64,000 bases of DNA from Maridesulfovibrio zosterae DSM 11974 (lineage in GTDB: Bacteria; Desulfobacterota; Desulfovibrionia; Desulfovibrionales; Desulfovibrionaceae): the NCBI RefSeq assembly GCF_000425265.1, contig NZ_KE384343.1:298774-362773 (forward strand), in the 5' to 3' direction. Numbering within the stretch: the first letter of the stretch is position 1; each line of letters starts with the position of its first letter. Positions 8,775-17,167 of this stretch are shown piece after piece. The notes beneath the pieces are model-generated. The model saw nothing but the letters and a program-made list of their open reading frames with translations, did no database searches and was not told the origin of the DNA. The translations under genes and the position numbers were made by a program.

Positions 8775-9809
8775 ATGCCAAATGAAATAGCTATATATTC
8801 TTTGACAGCAACGGGGGCTTTGCTTGCACATAGGCTGAAGGCTTCGCTTGAAGCTGACAGTTATGTGCTGGAGCGCTATGCTGTTGAAGGTGATATTCCG
8901 TTTAATTATCTGGCAGAGTTGATTACGGACAAATTTTCAGTTTACAGGTCGCATATTTTTATTTCTGCTTCAGGAATTGCTGTGCGCTCTATTGCTCCTC
9001 ATTTGAAAAATAAGGCTGAGGACCCTGCGATTGTTGTTCTGGATCAGCAAGGGCATTTTGCAGTGAGTCTTGTTTCCGGTCATCTGGGCGGAGCTAACGA
9101 GTTGGCCGGATTGATTGCAGAAATTATCGGGGCTACTGCGGTTATTACAACAGCCACTGATTGTGCCGGGGTGCCATCGATAGATTTATTGGCTAAAGAT
9201 AGAGGTCTGGTAATAGGTGATTTGGGATCGATTAAACATATTAATGCGGCCCTGCTTGATGGTGTGAAGGTCGCAGTTTATGACCCTGACGGGGTTATGA
9301 AAATTAAAAAAAGCAGTAAGCATTTTTACATAGTGGATACGGCTGAAGAGCTTCGTGGATTACGCTGTGGTGTTCATATTGACTGGCGCAGAAGCGACTT
9401 GCCTGAATCGGTGCTATGCCTTTATCCAAGGTGCTTGACTCTTGGTGTCGGGTGCCGCAGGGGAGTGCCTGCAAAAGAAATTTTGGAACTTATTGAATCT
9501 ACTTTGAAGATAAATGATGTTGCGGTCCAGTCTGTCCTCTGTATGGGGACAATTGACGCAAAAAACGATGAAGATGGACTTATTGAAGCTGCTGATATTT
9601 TAGGACTTGATTTAAATTTTTTCAGTGCAGCTGAACTTGATGAAATTACAGTTACTAAGCCCTCAGGCATGGTGATGAAACATATGGGAGTCGGCAGCGT
9701 ATGCGAAGCAGCGGCGATGAAACTGGCAAATGCAAAAGGAATATTAATACCCAAAACCAAAAGTGCACGGGTGACAGTAGCTCTGGCAAAGGCAGTATCA
9801 GGGTTATAG
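8775..9809 (+). CDS. cbiG: Cobalt-precorrin 5A hydrolase
   Basis: CbiG opens the lactone ring of cobalt-precorrin-5A and releases acetaldehyde in the anaerobic cobalamin pathway. The N-terminal and central regions show IFISASGIAVRSIAP and SGHLGGANELAG, and the C-terminal domain begins with LGVGCRRGVPAKEI, a CbiG hallmark. An upstream in-frame ATG at 8721 exists, but the sequence before MPNEIAIYSLT lacks family character and an AAGG site precedes 8775, so I use the shorter start (344 aa). The end overlaps cobJ by 109 bases. Confidence 0.92.
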   Translation: MPNEIAIYSLTATGALLAHRLKASLEADSYVLERYAVEGDIPFNYLAELITDKFSVYRSHIFISASGIAVRSIAPHLKNKAEDPAIVVLDQQGHFAVSLVSGHLGGANELAGLIAEIIGATAVITTATDCAGVPSIDLLAKDRGLVIGDLGSIKHINAALLDGVKVAVYDPDGVMKIKKSSKHFYIVDTAEELRGLRCGVHIDWRRSDLPESVLCLYPRCLTLGVGCRRGVPAKEILELIESTLKINDVAVQSVLCMGTIDAKNDEDGLIEAADILGLDLNFFSAAELDEITVTKPSGMVMKHMGVGSVCEAAAMKLANAKGILIPKTKSARVTVALAKAVSGL

Positions 9810-10540
9810 GACTTGGTCCCGGAGATGATTGTTTACTTGCTCCGCAGGCTCGGTATGCCATTGAAAACGCTGACGCTGTAGTAGGCTATACTGGATATGT
9901 AAAACTTATTTCTAAAACCCTGCTTGAAGGACGGGAAGTGCTCTCTACAGGGATGATGGCTGAAGTTGAGCGTTGCCGAAAAGCCGTAGAATCGGCTGTT
10001 TCCGGAAGAAATGTTGTAATGGTTTGTAGCGGTGATCCTGGAATCTATGCTATGGCTGGATTGGTCATGGAGCTTCTTGAGAAGGGAAAATTATTTGATG
10101 AAGTAAAATTTGAAGTGATACCGGGGATTCCTGCCTTTACCGCTGCTGCGGCTTTACTAGGTGCTCCTCTCATGCATGATTTTGCTTCGATCAGTTTAAG
10201 TGATCTACTTACCCCGTGGGAAAAGATTGAGAAACGTCTTGCAGCAGCAGCTGACGCTGATTTTGTTATTGCTATTTATAATCCACGCTCAAAGAATAGA
10301 CCTGAAAATCTTGGAAAAGCTATTGCTATTGTAAGAAAATATCGCGTAGACTCAACTCCTGTGGGGATAGTTAATAAGGCCTATCGTGACGGGCAGAAAG
10401 TGCAGATAGCAACTCTTGAGACTATGAATGAACAGGACGTTGATATGCAAACAGTTTTGATTATAGGAAATAGCTCTACTCGGATTAGCGGAGAAATGAT
10501 GCTTACGCCGCGTGGCTATTCAAACAAGTATGATATCTAA
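9701..10540 (+). CDS. cobJ: Precorrin-3B / cobalt-factor III C17-methyltransferase
   Basis: The enzyme is an SAM-dependent methyltransferase that contracts the corrin ring. After a ~33-residue N-terminal extension it shows IRVIGLGPGDDCLL, VVMVCSGDPGIYAMAG, FEVIPGIPAFTAAAA and FVIAIYNPRSKNRPEN, all typical of the CobJ/CbiH family. The only in-frame start I find is the ATG at 9701, which has GGGAG nine bases upstream but lies 109 bases inside cbiG. The extension (rich in K, N, S) matches no conserved CobJ sequence I know, so a non-standard internal start cannot be excluded. Confidence 0.92.
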   Translation: MRSSGDETGKCKRNINTQNQKCTGDSSSGKGSIRVIGLGPGDDCLLAPQARYAIENADAVVGYTGYVKLISKTLLEGREVLSTGMMAEVERCRKAVESAVSGRNVVMVCSGDPGIYAMAGLVMELLEKGKLFDEVKFEVIPGIPAFTAAAALLGAPLMHDFASISLSDLLTPWEKIEKRLAAAADADFVIAIYNPRSKNRPENLGKAIAIVRKYRVDSTPVGIVNKAYRDGQKVQIATLETMNEQDVDMQTVLIIGNSSTRISGEMMLTPRGYSNKYDI

Positions 10541-10677
10541 TCGACGTATTATAAGTGTTTGATACCGCTAAATTAATGCTCTGTTTTATGCGTGCATGCT
10601 TGACATGGTGTTTTATCTAAATTAAATCCACAAGAAGACTGTAATTAGGTTAACGTTTTTTTAAGGAGGAACTGAGG

Positions 10678-11079
10678 ATGAAAAAGACCCTGCTTATCGG
10701 CATGGTGACAGCTGCTCTGGTATGTGCATTTGCTCTTCCCAGCCTGTATGCTGTAGACGCACCTAGTGATATGGTTCTCAAAGTACCTGCTGGTGCTAAG
10801 AGTACCAAATCACCTGTTAATTTTTCTCATAAGGGGCATGCTGCTATAGACTGTGCAAAGTGTCACCATACATGGGACGGAAAAGCTGCTATTAAGAAAT
10901 GTGACAGTGAAGGTTGTCATATTGATGTCAGCAAAGAAGGCAAGAAGAAACCTACTTCTTTTTACTCTGCTTTTCATGCCAAAAAAGATAACAGCTGCGT
11001 AGGCTGTCATAAGGCTATGAAGAAAGCTAAGAAGAATACCGGCCCCACTAAGTGTGGCGATTGTCACCCTAAGAAATAA
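10678..11079 (+). CDS. Tetraheme cytochrome c3 (periplasmic)
   Basis: The 133-residue precursor has a cleavable signal peptide ending near YAVDAPSD. Four covalent heme sites follow: CAKCH, the expanded CDSEGCH (C-x4-CH), CVGCH and CGDCH. Extra histidines (FSHKGH, CHH, FHAKKD) supply the sixth ligands expected for bis-His hemes. This is the class III, roughly 13-kDa cytochrome that takes electrons from periplasmic hydrogenases and formate dehydrogenases in sulfate reducers. AAGGAGG precedes the ATG. In D. vulgaris, as remembered, cytochrome c3 also follows cobJ, so the order is conserved. It has its own terminator. Confidence 0.96.
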   Translation: MKKTLLIGMVTAALVCAFALPSLYAVDAPSDMVLKVPAGAKSTKSPVNFSHKGHAAIDCAKCHHTWDGKAAIKKCDSEGCHIDVSKEGKKKPTSFYSAFHAKKDNSCVGCHKAMKKAKKNTGPTKCGDCHPKK

Positions 11080-11096
11080 GTCTTTTTGATTTGTAA

Positions 11097-11122
11097 TGAA
11101 AGGGGGCAACTTGTCCCCTTTT
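11097..11122 (+). terminator. Intrinsic terminator after cytochrome c3
   Basis: AAAGGGGGCAA pairs with TTGTCCCCTTT over a one- to three-base loop, followed by a T run and a second T tract. It lies 18 bases past the cytochrome c3 stop and isolates this highly expressed type of gene from the next one. Confidence 0.85.
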
Positions 11123-11145
11123 TAAATTTTTACAGAGGGTAGCCT

Positions 11146-13545
11146 ATGACCCCGGATTCACCGGAAAAGAAAGGTAAGGAAGAGGTTCTCGACCTTAGCG
11201 AAGTTGCGGAAGAAGTTCTTGCTGATCCTGCTGCAGATGTTGATGCAAGCTTCGAGCAGGAGCTTGAAGACCTTTTTTCTGAAGACCTTGAACTGGAAGA
11301 GCCTGAACTTGGCGTTGAGGACGATTCAGATGATATGCTCGTTCTTGATGACGTTGTTAAGAGCAGCGATGATGAGGAGCTTCTTGTTCTTGATGATGTG
11401 TTAGAAGAAGTTTCCGGTGATGACCTTATTGAACTAGACGATCCTGTTGAGGAAGAAGGAGGTGATGACCTTCTGTTGCTTGACGAAGTCGCTGATGACA
11501 ATGAGGATGATGTTCTTGATCTTTCTGATATAGTTGAAGAAAATAATGACGAAGACATACTTGATCTTGATGATCTTTTAGAACTTACCGATGAAGATGA
11601 GCTCGTCCTTGATGATGTTGCTGATTCTGAAGACACTCTTGATTTAGCAGAAGAAACTGATGTTTCTGACCTGCCCGAAATTTCTGTTGATGAGTATTCG
11701 GAAAATGACAAAGATGATATCGAATTTGATCTGGGTGAGGAAGAGCTTCTTACTTCCGAGACAAAAAGTGACGGAGAGCTTGATGCTGACGGCCTTGACG
11801 GGCTTATAGATGATCTTGGAGGTGATGCAACAGTTCCTCCAGATGAAGGAGATATTGAGTCTCTTTTTGATGAAGATACTGAAGTCAGCGATCTTGATTC
11901 ACTGCTTGAAAATTCTGATTCAGATGAAATGGATGACCTTGAAGATCTTCTTGGTGACGTCGAAGATGATGTTGATTTAAGAGCTCTTGGTGAAGATATT
12001 CTTGATGACGGTGATATTGAAGGTCTTCTTGGTGAAGAGCATGAGGAAGTCGTACTGTCTGAAGAAGGTCTTGAGCCTCTCGTTGAAATTGATGACTCTG
12101 GTTCAGCAGAAGATAGTCAGCCAGCTGTCGAGGTTGAGTCTGTCGACCTTGATGAAATAGACGAAGTAGTTCCTGAAGCAGTTGAAGATGTTGAGATAGA
12201 AATTCCTGCTGCTGAGAAAGTTGCAGAAGTTCTTGATCCTGAAATAGATTTTACCAATGATCTTGAGCTCGTAGAAGGTGAAGACCTTGATCTTGAAGAC
12301 GATGATATTGATCTTGGTGAGCTGCTTGAGGATACTGAAATAGATTTTTCTGATTTTGATGAAGAAGATTCAGACGGAAATGAAGATTTAGTTGTGTGTC
12401 CAACTGATATGCAGGACGTAGTTGTTAATTCTGCACGTATTGAAGAGTTGGTGGATAGAGTTGATATTCTTGAAACAAGATTGCCTGATATTGAGGCTCT
12501 GATTGTTGATCACTCTTCGTCAACTGATGATGTTGAGCAGGGAGAAATGGTTTCAGCACTTGAAGATAGAATAGCTTCTTCAGCTAAACGATCTGAAAGT
12601 CTTGAAATTTCCTTGAATGAAGCAAATGAAAGAATTGCGACACTTGAATCTGCTCTTGAAGCCGCCATTGAGCGCTTTTCACAGATTGATTCTCTGGAAA
12701 CAACTTTCTCTGTTTTAACTGAGAATGTGCAGTCTCTTGAGGAAAGGTTTTCTCAGGGAACTGAAATAGAGTCCGCAGTAAGCCAGAAATTAAGTGAAGC
12801 CTTTAGGCCTGGTTCCGCAGCTGTCGTTGCTATTGCTGCCGCTGCAGCCGACGATGTACAGGAAAGGGTTGGAGAACATATTCAGGTAGGATTACTTGAA
12901 ATCAAGGCTGAATCTGAATCCCAATTTGCTGCGATTGATGCCAAATTTGAAAGTCTATCAGGCCATGAGTCAAAGATTTCAGAGTTGGAAAGTCGTTTGA
13001 ATGGAGTTTCTTCTCTCGAGGAGCGTATAGCTGCTCACGAGGATAAGTTTAATAACCTTCCGGATCATGAATCAAAACTGAATGAACTGGATAGTCGTTT
13101 GAATGAAGTTTCTGTTCTTGAGGAGCGTATAGTTTCTCACGAGGATAAGTTTAATAATATTCCAGATCATGATCCAAAAATAGCTGAACTGGAAGAGCGG
13201 TTAAATGAAGTTTCAGGCTATGATGAGCGTATATCAGCTGCAGAAGAAAAACTTGAATCTACGCCTGATTTAGGAGAGATTGTAAGCAGTGCTCTTGAAA
13301 GAGAACTTGATCCAGAATCCCCTGCTTTCTATCGTATAAGGAGTCGTTTGACTGAAGATATTGAAGATTATCTTCGTCCACGTCTCTCCGAAAAGGTTGA
13401 TGAAATGAAGAGTGCTATTGAGGACTCTTTTAAATCAACAATCGAAGATGTTCTAGCCGAAAAACTCGAGCGAGCAGTTCCGGCAGAAGCAGCACGTATT
13501 ATTCGTGAAGAAATTGCTGCTCTAGCCCGTGAACTAGAAGATTAA
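11146..13545 (+). CDS. Highly acidic coiled-coil repeat protein, 799 aa
   Basis: I do not recognise this protein. About the first 410 residues are dominated by Asp/Glu with recurring LDLDD, VLDDV and DDLLG patterns, predicted to be disordered and strongly anionic. From about 425 on, heptad-like helices suggest a long coiled coil. Residues 607-708 are three tandem 34-residue repeats of the form HESKxxELxSRLNxVSxLEERIxxHEDKFNNxPD. The C-terminus ends in an amphipathic helix (ARIIREEIAALARELED). It has no signal peptide or membrane segment, so it is probably cytoplasmic, perhaps a scaffold or nucleoid/cytoskeletal factor. A GAGGGT site precedes the ATG. It sits between cytochrome c3 and menaquinone genes but has its own terminator. 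Confidence 0.8.
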   Translation: MTPDSPEKKGKEEVLDLSEVAEEVLADPAADVDASFEQELEDLFSEDLELEEPELGVEDDSDDMLVLDDVVKSSDDEELLVLDDVLEEVSGDDLIELDDPVEEEGGDDLLLLDEVADDNEDDVLDLSDIVEENNDEDILDLDDLLELTDEDELVLDDVADSEDTLDLAEETDVSDLPEISVDEYSENDKDDIEFDLGEEELLTSETKSDGELDADGLDGLIDDLGGDATVPPDEGDIESLFDEDTEVSDLDSLLENSDSDEMDDLEDLLGDVEDDVDLRALGEDILDDGDIEGLLGEEHEEVVLSEEGLEPLVEIDDSGSAEDSQPAVEVESVDLDEIDEVVPEAVEDVEIEIPAAEKVAEVLDPEIDFTNDLELVEGEDLDLEDDDIDLGELLEDTEIDFSDFDEEDSDGNEDLVVCPTDMQDVVVNSARIEELVDRVDILETRLPDIEALIVDHSSSTDDVEQGEMVSALEDRIASSAKRSESLEISLNEANERIATLESALEAAIERFSQIDSLETTFSVLTENVQSLEERFSQGTEIESAVSQKLSEAFRPGSAAVVAIAAAAADDVQERVGEHIQVGLLEIKAESESQFAAIDAKFESLSGHESKISELESRLNGVSSLEERIAAHEDKFNNLPDHESKLNELDSRLNEVSVLEERIVSHEDKFNNIPDHDPKIAELEERLNEVSGYDERISAAEEKLESTPDLGEIVSSALERELDPESPAFYRIRSRLTEDIEDYLRPRLSEKVDEMKSAIEDSFKSTIEDVLAEKLERAVPAEAARIIREEIAALARELED
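12964..13269 (+). repeat. Three in-frame 102-bp tandem repeats in the acidic protein gene
   Basis: Units begin at 12964, 13066 and 13168, exactly 102 bases apart, and encode 34-residue copies. The first two are nearly identical (both contain SRLNxVSxLEERI and HEDKFNNxPD); the third has diverged. The spacing fits recent tandem duplication of a coiled-coil module. Confidence 0.9.
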
Positions 13546-13571
13546 TTATTATATTAAGCTGTTTATTTGAC

Positions 13572-13613
13572 GGTCCGCTGGAAATTGCCATCCGGCGGAC
13601 CTCTTTTAATTTA
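13572..13613 (+). terminator. Intrinsic terminator after the acidic protein gene
   Basis: GGTCCGC-x-GG pairs with CC-x-GCGGACC around a short loop, then CTCTTTTAATTT. It lies about 27 bases downstream of the stop codon. Confidence 0.85.
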
Positions 13614-13671
13614 GAAGATTGAAAAAAATAACTCTGACTGTGGCTGGTTTTCATCTTTTTTGCGCCAACAA

Positions 13672-13804
13672 GCGGGTCGACTAATTAGAGGTCTCATGCT
13701 AAAGAGCCTCACAAAAGAGGGGTGCTTTAATGGTTTCTTTCTTTTTACCCGCCCGGCGCCCTACCTGTGGAGGTCGTGGCCATTTCCCACCGGGCGGGGT
13801 TTTT
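13672..13804 (+). promoter_or_regulatory. Possible leader RNA with alternative terminator before the 60-aa gene and ubiE
   Basis: A strong terminator (CCCGCCCGG 13748-13756 with CCGGGCGGG 13790-13798, then five Ts) ends only 25 bases before the ATG of the 60-residue gene. Upstream, GCGGGT (13672-13677) can pair with ACCCGC (13747-13752), which overlaps the first terminator arm and would prevent it forming. Between them GAGG-x-CTC/GAGCCTC and CCTC-acaaaa-GAGG offer further mutually exclusive hairpins. This is the geometry of an attenuator or riboswitch. I could not assign it to a known ligand class; an independent small RNA ending at the terminator is the alternative. Confidence 0.5.
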
Positions 13805-13829
13805 CATGCTGAATCAAGGATACATAAAA

Positions 13830-14012
13830 ATGGACAAAATTCAGAAGCAGGCTTTACAGGTTACTAAGGAAATTGTTGTCAAATTCATTGAAGTTGGCAG
13901 GATTTCACCCTCAAATTTTTCAGAGCATTTCAGTGCAATCTACGCTGACGTAGTCGCCTCGGTCATGGAGCAGGAGAAAGTTCTTGCCGATAATGGCAAG
14001 GGAGATGCGTAA
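13830..14012 (+). CDS. Small conserved-looking protein, 60 aa
   Basis: The ATG at 13830 (MDKIQKQALQVTKEIVVKF) follows AAGGAT at a normal distance. A longer frame reaching back to 13767 would start inside the terminator hairpin and is rejected. The protein is a short helical polypeptide with the segment IEVGRISPSNFSEHFSAIYADV and a charged tail, with no signal peptide. I have an impression that such proteins occur before ubiE in Desulfovibrio relatives, but I know no function. It ends five bases before the ubiE start, so the two are probably cotranscribed. Confidence 0.7.
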   Translation: MDKIQKQALQVTKEIVVKFIEVGRISPSNFSEHFSAIYADVVASVMEQEKVLADNGKGDA

Positions 14013-14016
14013 GTAG

Positions 14017-14748
14017 ATGACGCAATTATCACATCAGGAGCACGGTAAAAAAGTTGCTGCCATGTTCGGTCGTATTGCCGGGTGGTATGATTTTCTGAAC
14101 CATTTCCTGAGTGCAGGGCAAGATGTGTACTGGCGTTATAGGCTGGTTAAACTTGTACGTCCGGAAAAGAACGGACTTGTGCTCGATCTTGCAGCTGGAA
14201 CGCTGGATGTTTCTGTCGAGCTTACACGGCAGTACCCTGATGCCAAGGTACTGGCTATGGATTTTGCTTACCCCATGCTTTCCTGTGGTAAGGGGAAGAA
14301 ACTTGAAGGTAAACATGAAAAAAGAAGCGGAGTGATAGCTGCTGTGCAGGCTGACGGCAAAAAGTTACCTCTGCCTGATTGTTGCCTTGATGGGGCCACC
14401 ATTGCTTTTGGTATCAGGAATATTCTTCCCCGCGAAGATGCGTATCGTGAAGTATTGCGTGCATTAAAGCCCGGAGCAAGATTTTGTATTCTTGAGTTCG
14501 GATCAGGGAGCAAGAGAATTTGGAAAGGTGTGTATAATTTTTATTTGAACAAGGTTCTGCCGCTTTTAGGGAAAGTTGTCTCCGGTGATTCTGGAGCTTA
14601 TACGTATCTTGCAGATACCATTCGCTCTTTTCCGGACGAAAGAACTCTTGGCGAAGAGCTGCGCAGGTCAGGATTTGACCGCGTGATGTTTATTCCTATG
14701 CTTTCAGGGATTGTTTACATTCATGTAGCTGAGAAACCTGCTGAATAA
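14017..14748 (+). CDS. ubiE: Demethylmenaquinone methyltransferase (UbiE/MenG family)
   Basis: It carries out the final SAM-dependent C-methylation of demethylmenaquinone. The sequence opens with HGKKVAAMFGRIAGWYDFLNH, split by family-typical spacing, then SAM motif I LVLDLAAGTLDVSVEL, ATIAFGIRNI and LRALKPGARFCILEF. The 243-residue length is usual. mqnB and a polyprenyl synthase lie a few genes downstream, which makes menaquinone the natural substrate in this anaerobe. It starts immediately after the 60-residue gene. Confidence 0.94.
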   Translation: MTQLSHQEHGKKVAAMFGRIAGWYDFLNHFLSAGQDVYWRYRLVKLVRPEKNGLVLDLAAGTLDVSVELTRQYPDAKVLAMDFAYPMLSCGKGKKLEGKHEKRSGVIAAVQADGKKLPLPDCCLDGATIAFGIRNILPREDAYREVLRALKPGARFCILEFGSGSKRIWKGVYNFYLNKVLPLLGKVVSGDSGAYTYLADTIRSFPDERTLGEELRRSGFDRVMFIPMLSGIVYIHVAEKPAE

Positions 14749-14750
14749 GG

Positions 14751-14960
14751 TTAAAGATTACTCAGCGATTGTCCGAAAGATATAAGCAACAATCCGAAGA
14801 TCATGGCTATAAGGCCGAGAATACGTAACTGCCTCGGTCCTTTTTCGATAATAGATATAAGTATTCTGGGCATACGCTCAGAAAAAATGAAATAAGGTAT
14901 TCCTTCAAGAATGAAGGCCAGACCAAGGGCAGACAGTAGAAATGACCAATCAATATTCAT
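14751..14960 (-). CDS. DUF2065-like small membrane protein
   Basis: About 69 residues with two hydrophobic helices (FLLSALGLAFILEGIPYFIF and LGLIAMIFGLLLISFG) joined by a basic loop containing the SERMPRIL segment. This matches the pattern of DUF2065 (YjeT-like) inner-membrane proteins of unknown function. A GTG at 14999 would add 13 residues but has no usable ribosome binding site, so the internal ATG at 14960 is preferred. The gene is convergent with ubiE; their stops are two bases apart. Confidence 0.75.
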   Translation of the reverse strand: MNIDWSFLLSALGLAFILEGIPYFIFSERMPRILISIIEKGPRQLRILGLIAMIFGLLLISFGQSLSNL

Positions 14961-15103
14961 AATGTTTGTTATGTATATGTGCTGGTAAATTATGTCCACC
15001 CCCTTTGGTACTGAGTATCTTTATAAAATTTATAGGTCAGAATTATTATACTGTGCCAAGCTTGATCCTTATCGGGATTAAAAAAGTTAAAGGATAAGAA
15101 ATT

Positions 15104-16414
15104 ATGATTAAATTTGAAGATATTAAAGACAAAAAGACCACTGTTGCTATTGTTGGACTAGGTTATGTCGGGCTTCCTCTGGCTGTAGCTTTAGGACGTC
15201 ATTTTAAGGTTCTGGGAATCGATATCTCAGAGTCACGCATTGCGGAACTTCGTAAAGGATATGATCGCACTAATGAGGTGCTGGAAACAGATTTTCATAA
15301 TTATGTTGAGTTCAGCAGTAATCCTGCTGCGCTTAAAGACTGCGGTATAATAATCGTTGCTGTTCCGACTCCTATTGATGAAGCCCGTAATCCTGATCTA
15401 CGTCCTGTTGTCGGCGCGACAACAATGGTTGGAGAGAACATGGCTCCCGGATCAGTTGTTGTTTATGAGTCGACTGTATACCCTGGCCTTACTGAAGATA
15501 TTTGTGTTCCTCTTCTGGAAGAAAAATCCGGTTTAAAATACGGTGAAGATTTTGGAGTAGGCTATTCTCCTGAGCGTATCAATCCGGGTGATCGTGAGCA
15601 TACCTTACAGACTATTGTCAAAGTTGTGTCCGGGTGCAATGAAGAAGTTACTGATCTTCTGGATAAGCTGTATTCAACTGTTGTTACTGCTGGTACCCAT
15701 AAAGCTTCCTGCATCAAAGTTGCTGAAGCTGCCAAAGTCATTGAGAATACTCAGCGAGATCTCAATATTGCTCTTATGAACGAACTCTCGATGATTTTTG
15801 ACCGCATGGATATTGATACTCTGGATGTTCTTGAAGCCTCAGGAACAAAATGGAATTTTCTCCCATTTCGTCCAGGTCTGGTAGGTGGGCACTGCATCGG
15901 TGTTGACCCTTACTATCTGACTACCAAGGCTGAAGCGATTGGACATCATCCGCAGGTTATTCTTGCTGGACGCAAGATCAATGATGCTGTGGGGAAATTT
16001 ATTGCTGATACTACCATTAAACATATGATTAATGGCGACAGCAAAGTTAAAAATGCACGTGTTGGCGTGCTTGGGTTGACTTTTAAAGAGAACGTTCCTG
16101 ATCTGCGTAATACAAAGGTTGTTGATGTTGTTGAAGAACTTGAGTCTTTTGGCGTTAATGTCCTTATTCATGATGCTTACGCAGATTCTGAAGAGGCTGT
16201 AGAGGAATACGGAATTAAATTGGTTTCTTTTGAGGAATTTCACGATCTCGATGCAGTTGTTCTTGCCGTATCTCATGATGAATATCGTAAACTGAGTCTT
16301 GATGAAATCAAGAGCTGGTTTAGAGATCCTGCTAAAGCTCTAGTCATTGATGTTAAGTGCTTTTATGACCGCAAAGAAATGGAAGCAGCAGGAATTGCTC
16401 ACTGGAGACTTTAG
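15104..16414 (+). CDS. tviB: UDP-N-acetylhexosamine 6-dehydrogenase (TviB/WbpO family)
   Basis: This NAD-dependent enzyme oxidises a UDP-N-acetylhexosamine to the uronic acid for surface polysaccharide. It begins with the Rossmann motif VAIVGLGYVGLPLAVALG. The central segment contains KVAEAAKVIENTQRDLNIAL, and the catalytic cysteine is C264 in GLVGGHCIGVDPYYL. The C-terminal domain shows VGVLGLTFKENVPDLRNTK. Similarity to TviB (Vi antigen) is clear; UDP-GlcNAc versus UDP-GalNAc cannot be decided. No polysaccharide cluster surrounds it, and it is followed three bases later by mqnB. Confidence 0.9.
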   Translation: MIKFEDIKDKKTTVAIVGLGYVGLPLAVALGRHFKVLGIDISESRIAELRKGYDRTNEVLETDFHNYVEFSSNPAALKDCGIIIVAVPTPIDEARNPDLRPVVGATTMVGENMAPGSVVVYESTVYPGLTEDICVPLLEEKSGLKYGEDFGVGYSPERINPGDREHTLQTIVKVVSGCNEEVTDLLDKLYSTVVTAGTHKASCIKVAEAAKVIENTQRDLNIALMNELSMIFDRMDIDTLDVLEASGTKWNFLPFRPGLVGGHCIGVDPYYLTTKAEAIGHHPQVILAGRKINDAVGKFIADTTIKHMINGDSKVKNARVGVLGLTFKENVPDLRNTKVVDVVEELESFGVNVLIHDAYADSEEAVEEYGIKLVSFEEFHDLDAVVLAVSHDEYRKLSLDEIKSWFRDPAKALVIDVKCFYDRKEMEAAGIAHWRL

Positions 16415-16417
16415 TCG

Positions 16418-17116
16418 TTGAAAAAGATTCTTTTTGTCACAGCTACAGTCAAGGAGATGAAGGCTTCTCTTGGAGGAGTCTGTTCTTTGCCTGCACTGAA
16501 ACCGGGAGTTCCTGTCGAGTTCTCTTTTTCAGGTAAACCGGGACTGTTGTTGGTGACAGGGATCGGGGTAATCAATACTTCTTTTGCTTTAGGCTATACT
16601 CTGGCAAAGTATGACACAGAACTTGTTATATTAGCCGGCGTTGCCGGAACTTTTGTTCCTGATCGATTTCCTGTCGGTTCTGCTTGCAGTGTAAAAATTG
16701 AAATATGGCCTGAATACGGGCTTAAGTCCGGGGATGAAATTGATCCTAGGGGGCTCGGATTTTGTCTTGCTGAGATTGATGGTGAGTCTGTATGGGACAG
16801 AGTTGGATTAATGTCTGGAGTAAGTCTTGTGAACTCAGGACTTGACCGATTGGCAAAACTGCCCGAAGCTATATCCTTAACAGTTAGCGGAGTAACCGCC
16901 ACGGCAGATGGTGCTGACAGGTTTAGAAAAAAATTTGCAGTAGATATAGAGAATATGGAAGGTTTTGCAGCTGCGTATGTCTGCTCCATGTCCGGAGTTA
17001 GTATATGTCAGGTGAGAACCATTTCAAACCTTGTGGGATCAAGGGAAACCGAAGACTGGGATTTGCGCGGGGCACTGGCCGAGCTTGGCCGTGTTTGCTC
17101 CTGGATTGTAAAATAA
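16418..17116 (+). CDS. mqnB: Futalosine hydrolase
   Basis: MqnB releases hypoxanthine from futalosine in the alternative (futalosine) menaquinone pathway. The 232-residue protein has the nucleosidase-type segments VTGIGVINTSFALGYTLAK, LVILAGVAGTF and, near the end, DIENMEGFAAAYVC containing the substrate-binding Met-Glu. The start is TTG at 16418, with GGAG about 11 bases upstream and three bases after the previous stop, which suggests cotranscription with the UDP-sugar dehydrogenase gene. The presence of mqnB with ubiE and a polyprenyl synthase points to menaquinone. Confidence 0.88.
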   Translation: MKKILFVTATVKEMKASLGGVCSLPALKPGVPVEFSFSGKPGLLLVTGIGVINTSFALGYTLAKYDTELVILAGVAGTFVPDRFPVGSACSVKIEIWPEYGLKSGDEIDPRGLGFCLAEIDGESVWDRVGLMSGVSLVNSGLDRLAKLPEAISLTVSGVTATADGADRFRKKFAVDIENMEGFAAAYVCSMSGVSICQVRTISNLVGSRETEDWDLRGALAELGRVCSWIVK

Positions 17117-17167
17117 GTCTTTTATATTTTTAACTGATCCTTCGTAACCGGGATAATTCAAACGCGG

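Noticed and set aside
11130-11711. A long Ser-rich minus-strand ORF
   Set aside because: It is the complement of the Asp/Glu codon runs of the acidic protein; low complexity and no ribosome binding site.
13672-13804. ZTP riboswitch, suggested by GGGTCGACT and CCGCCCGG segments
   Set aside because: The conserved core and spacing do not match what I remember, and the downstream genes are not folate or purine genes.
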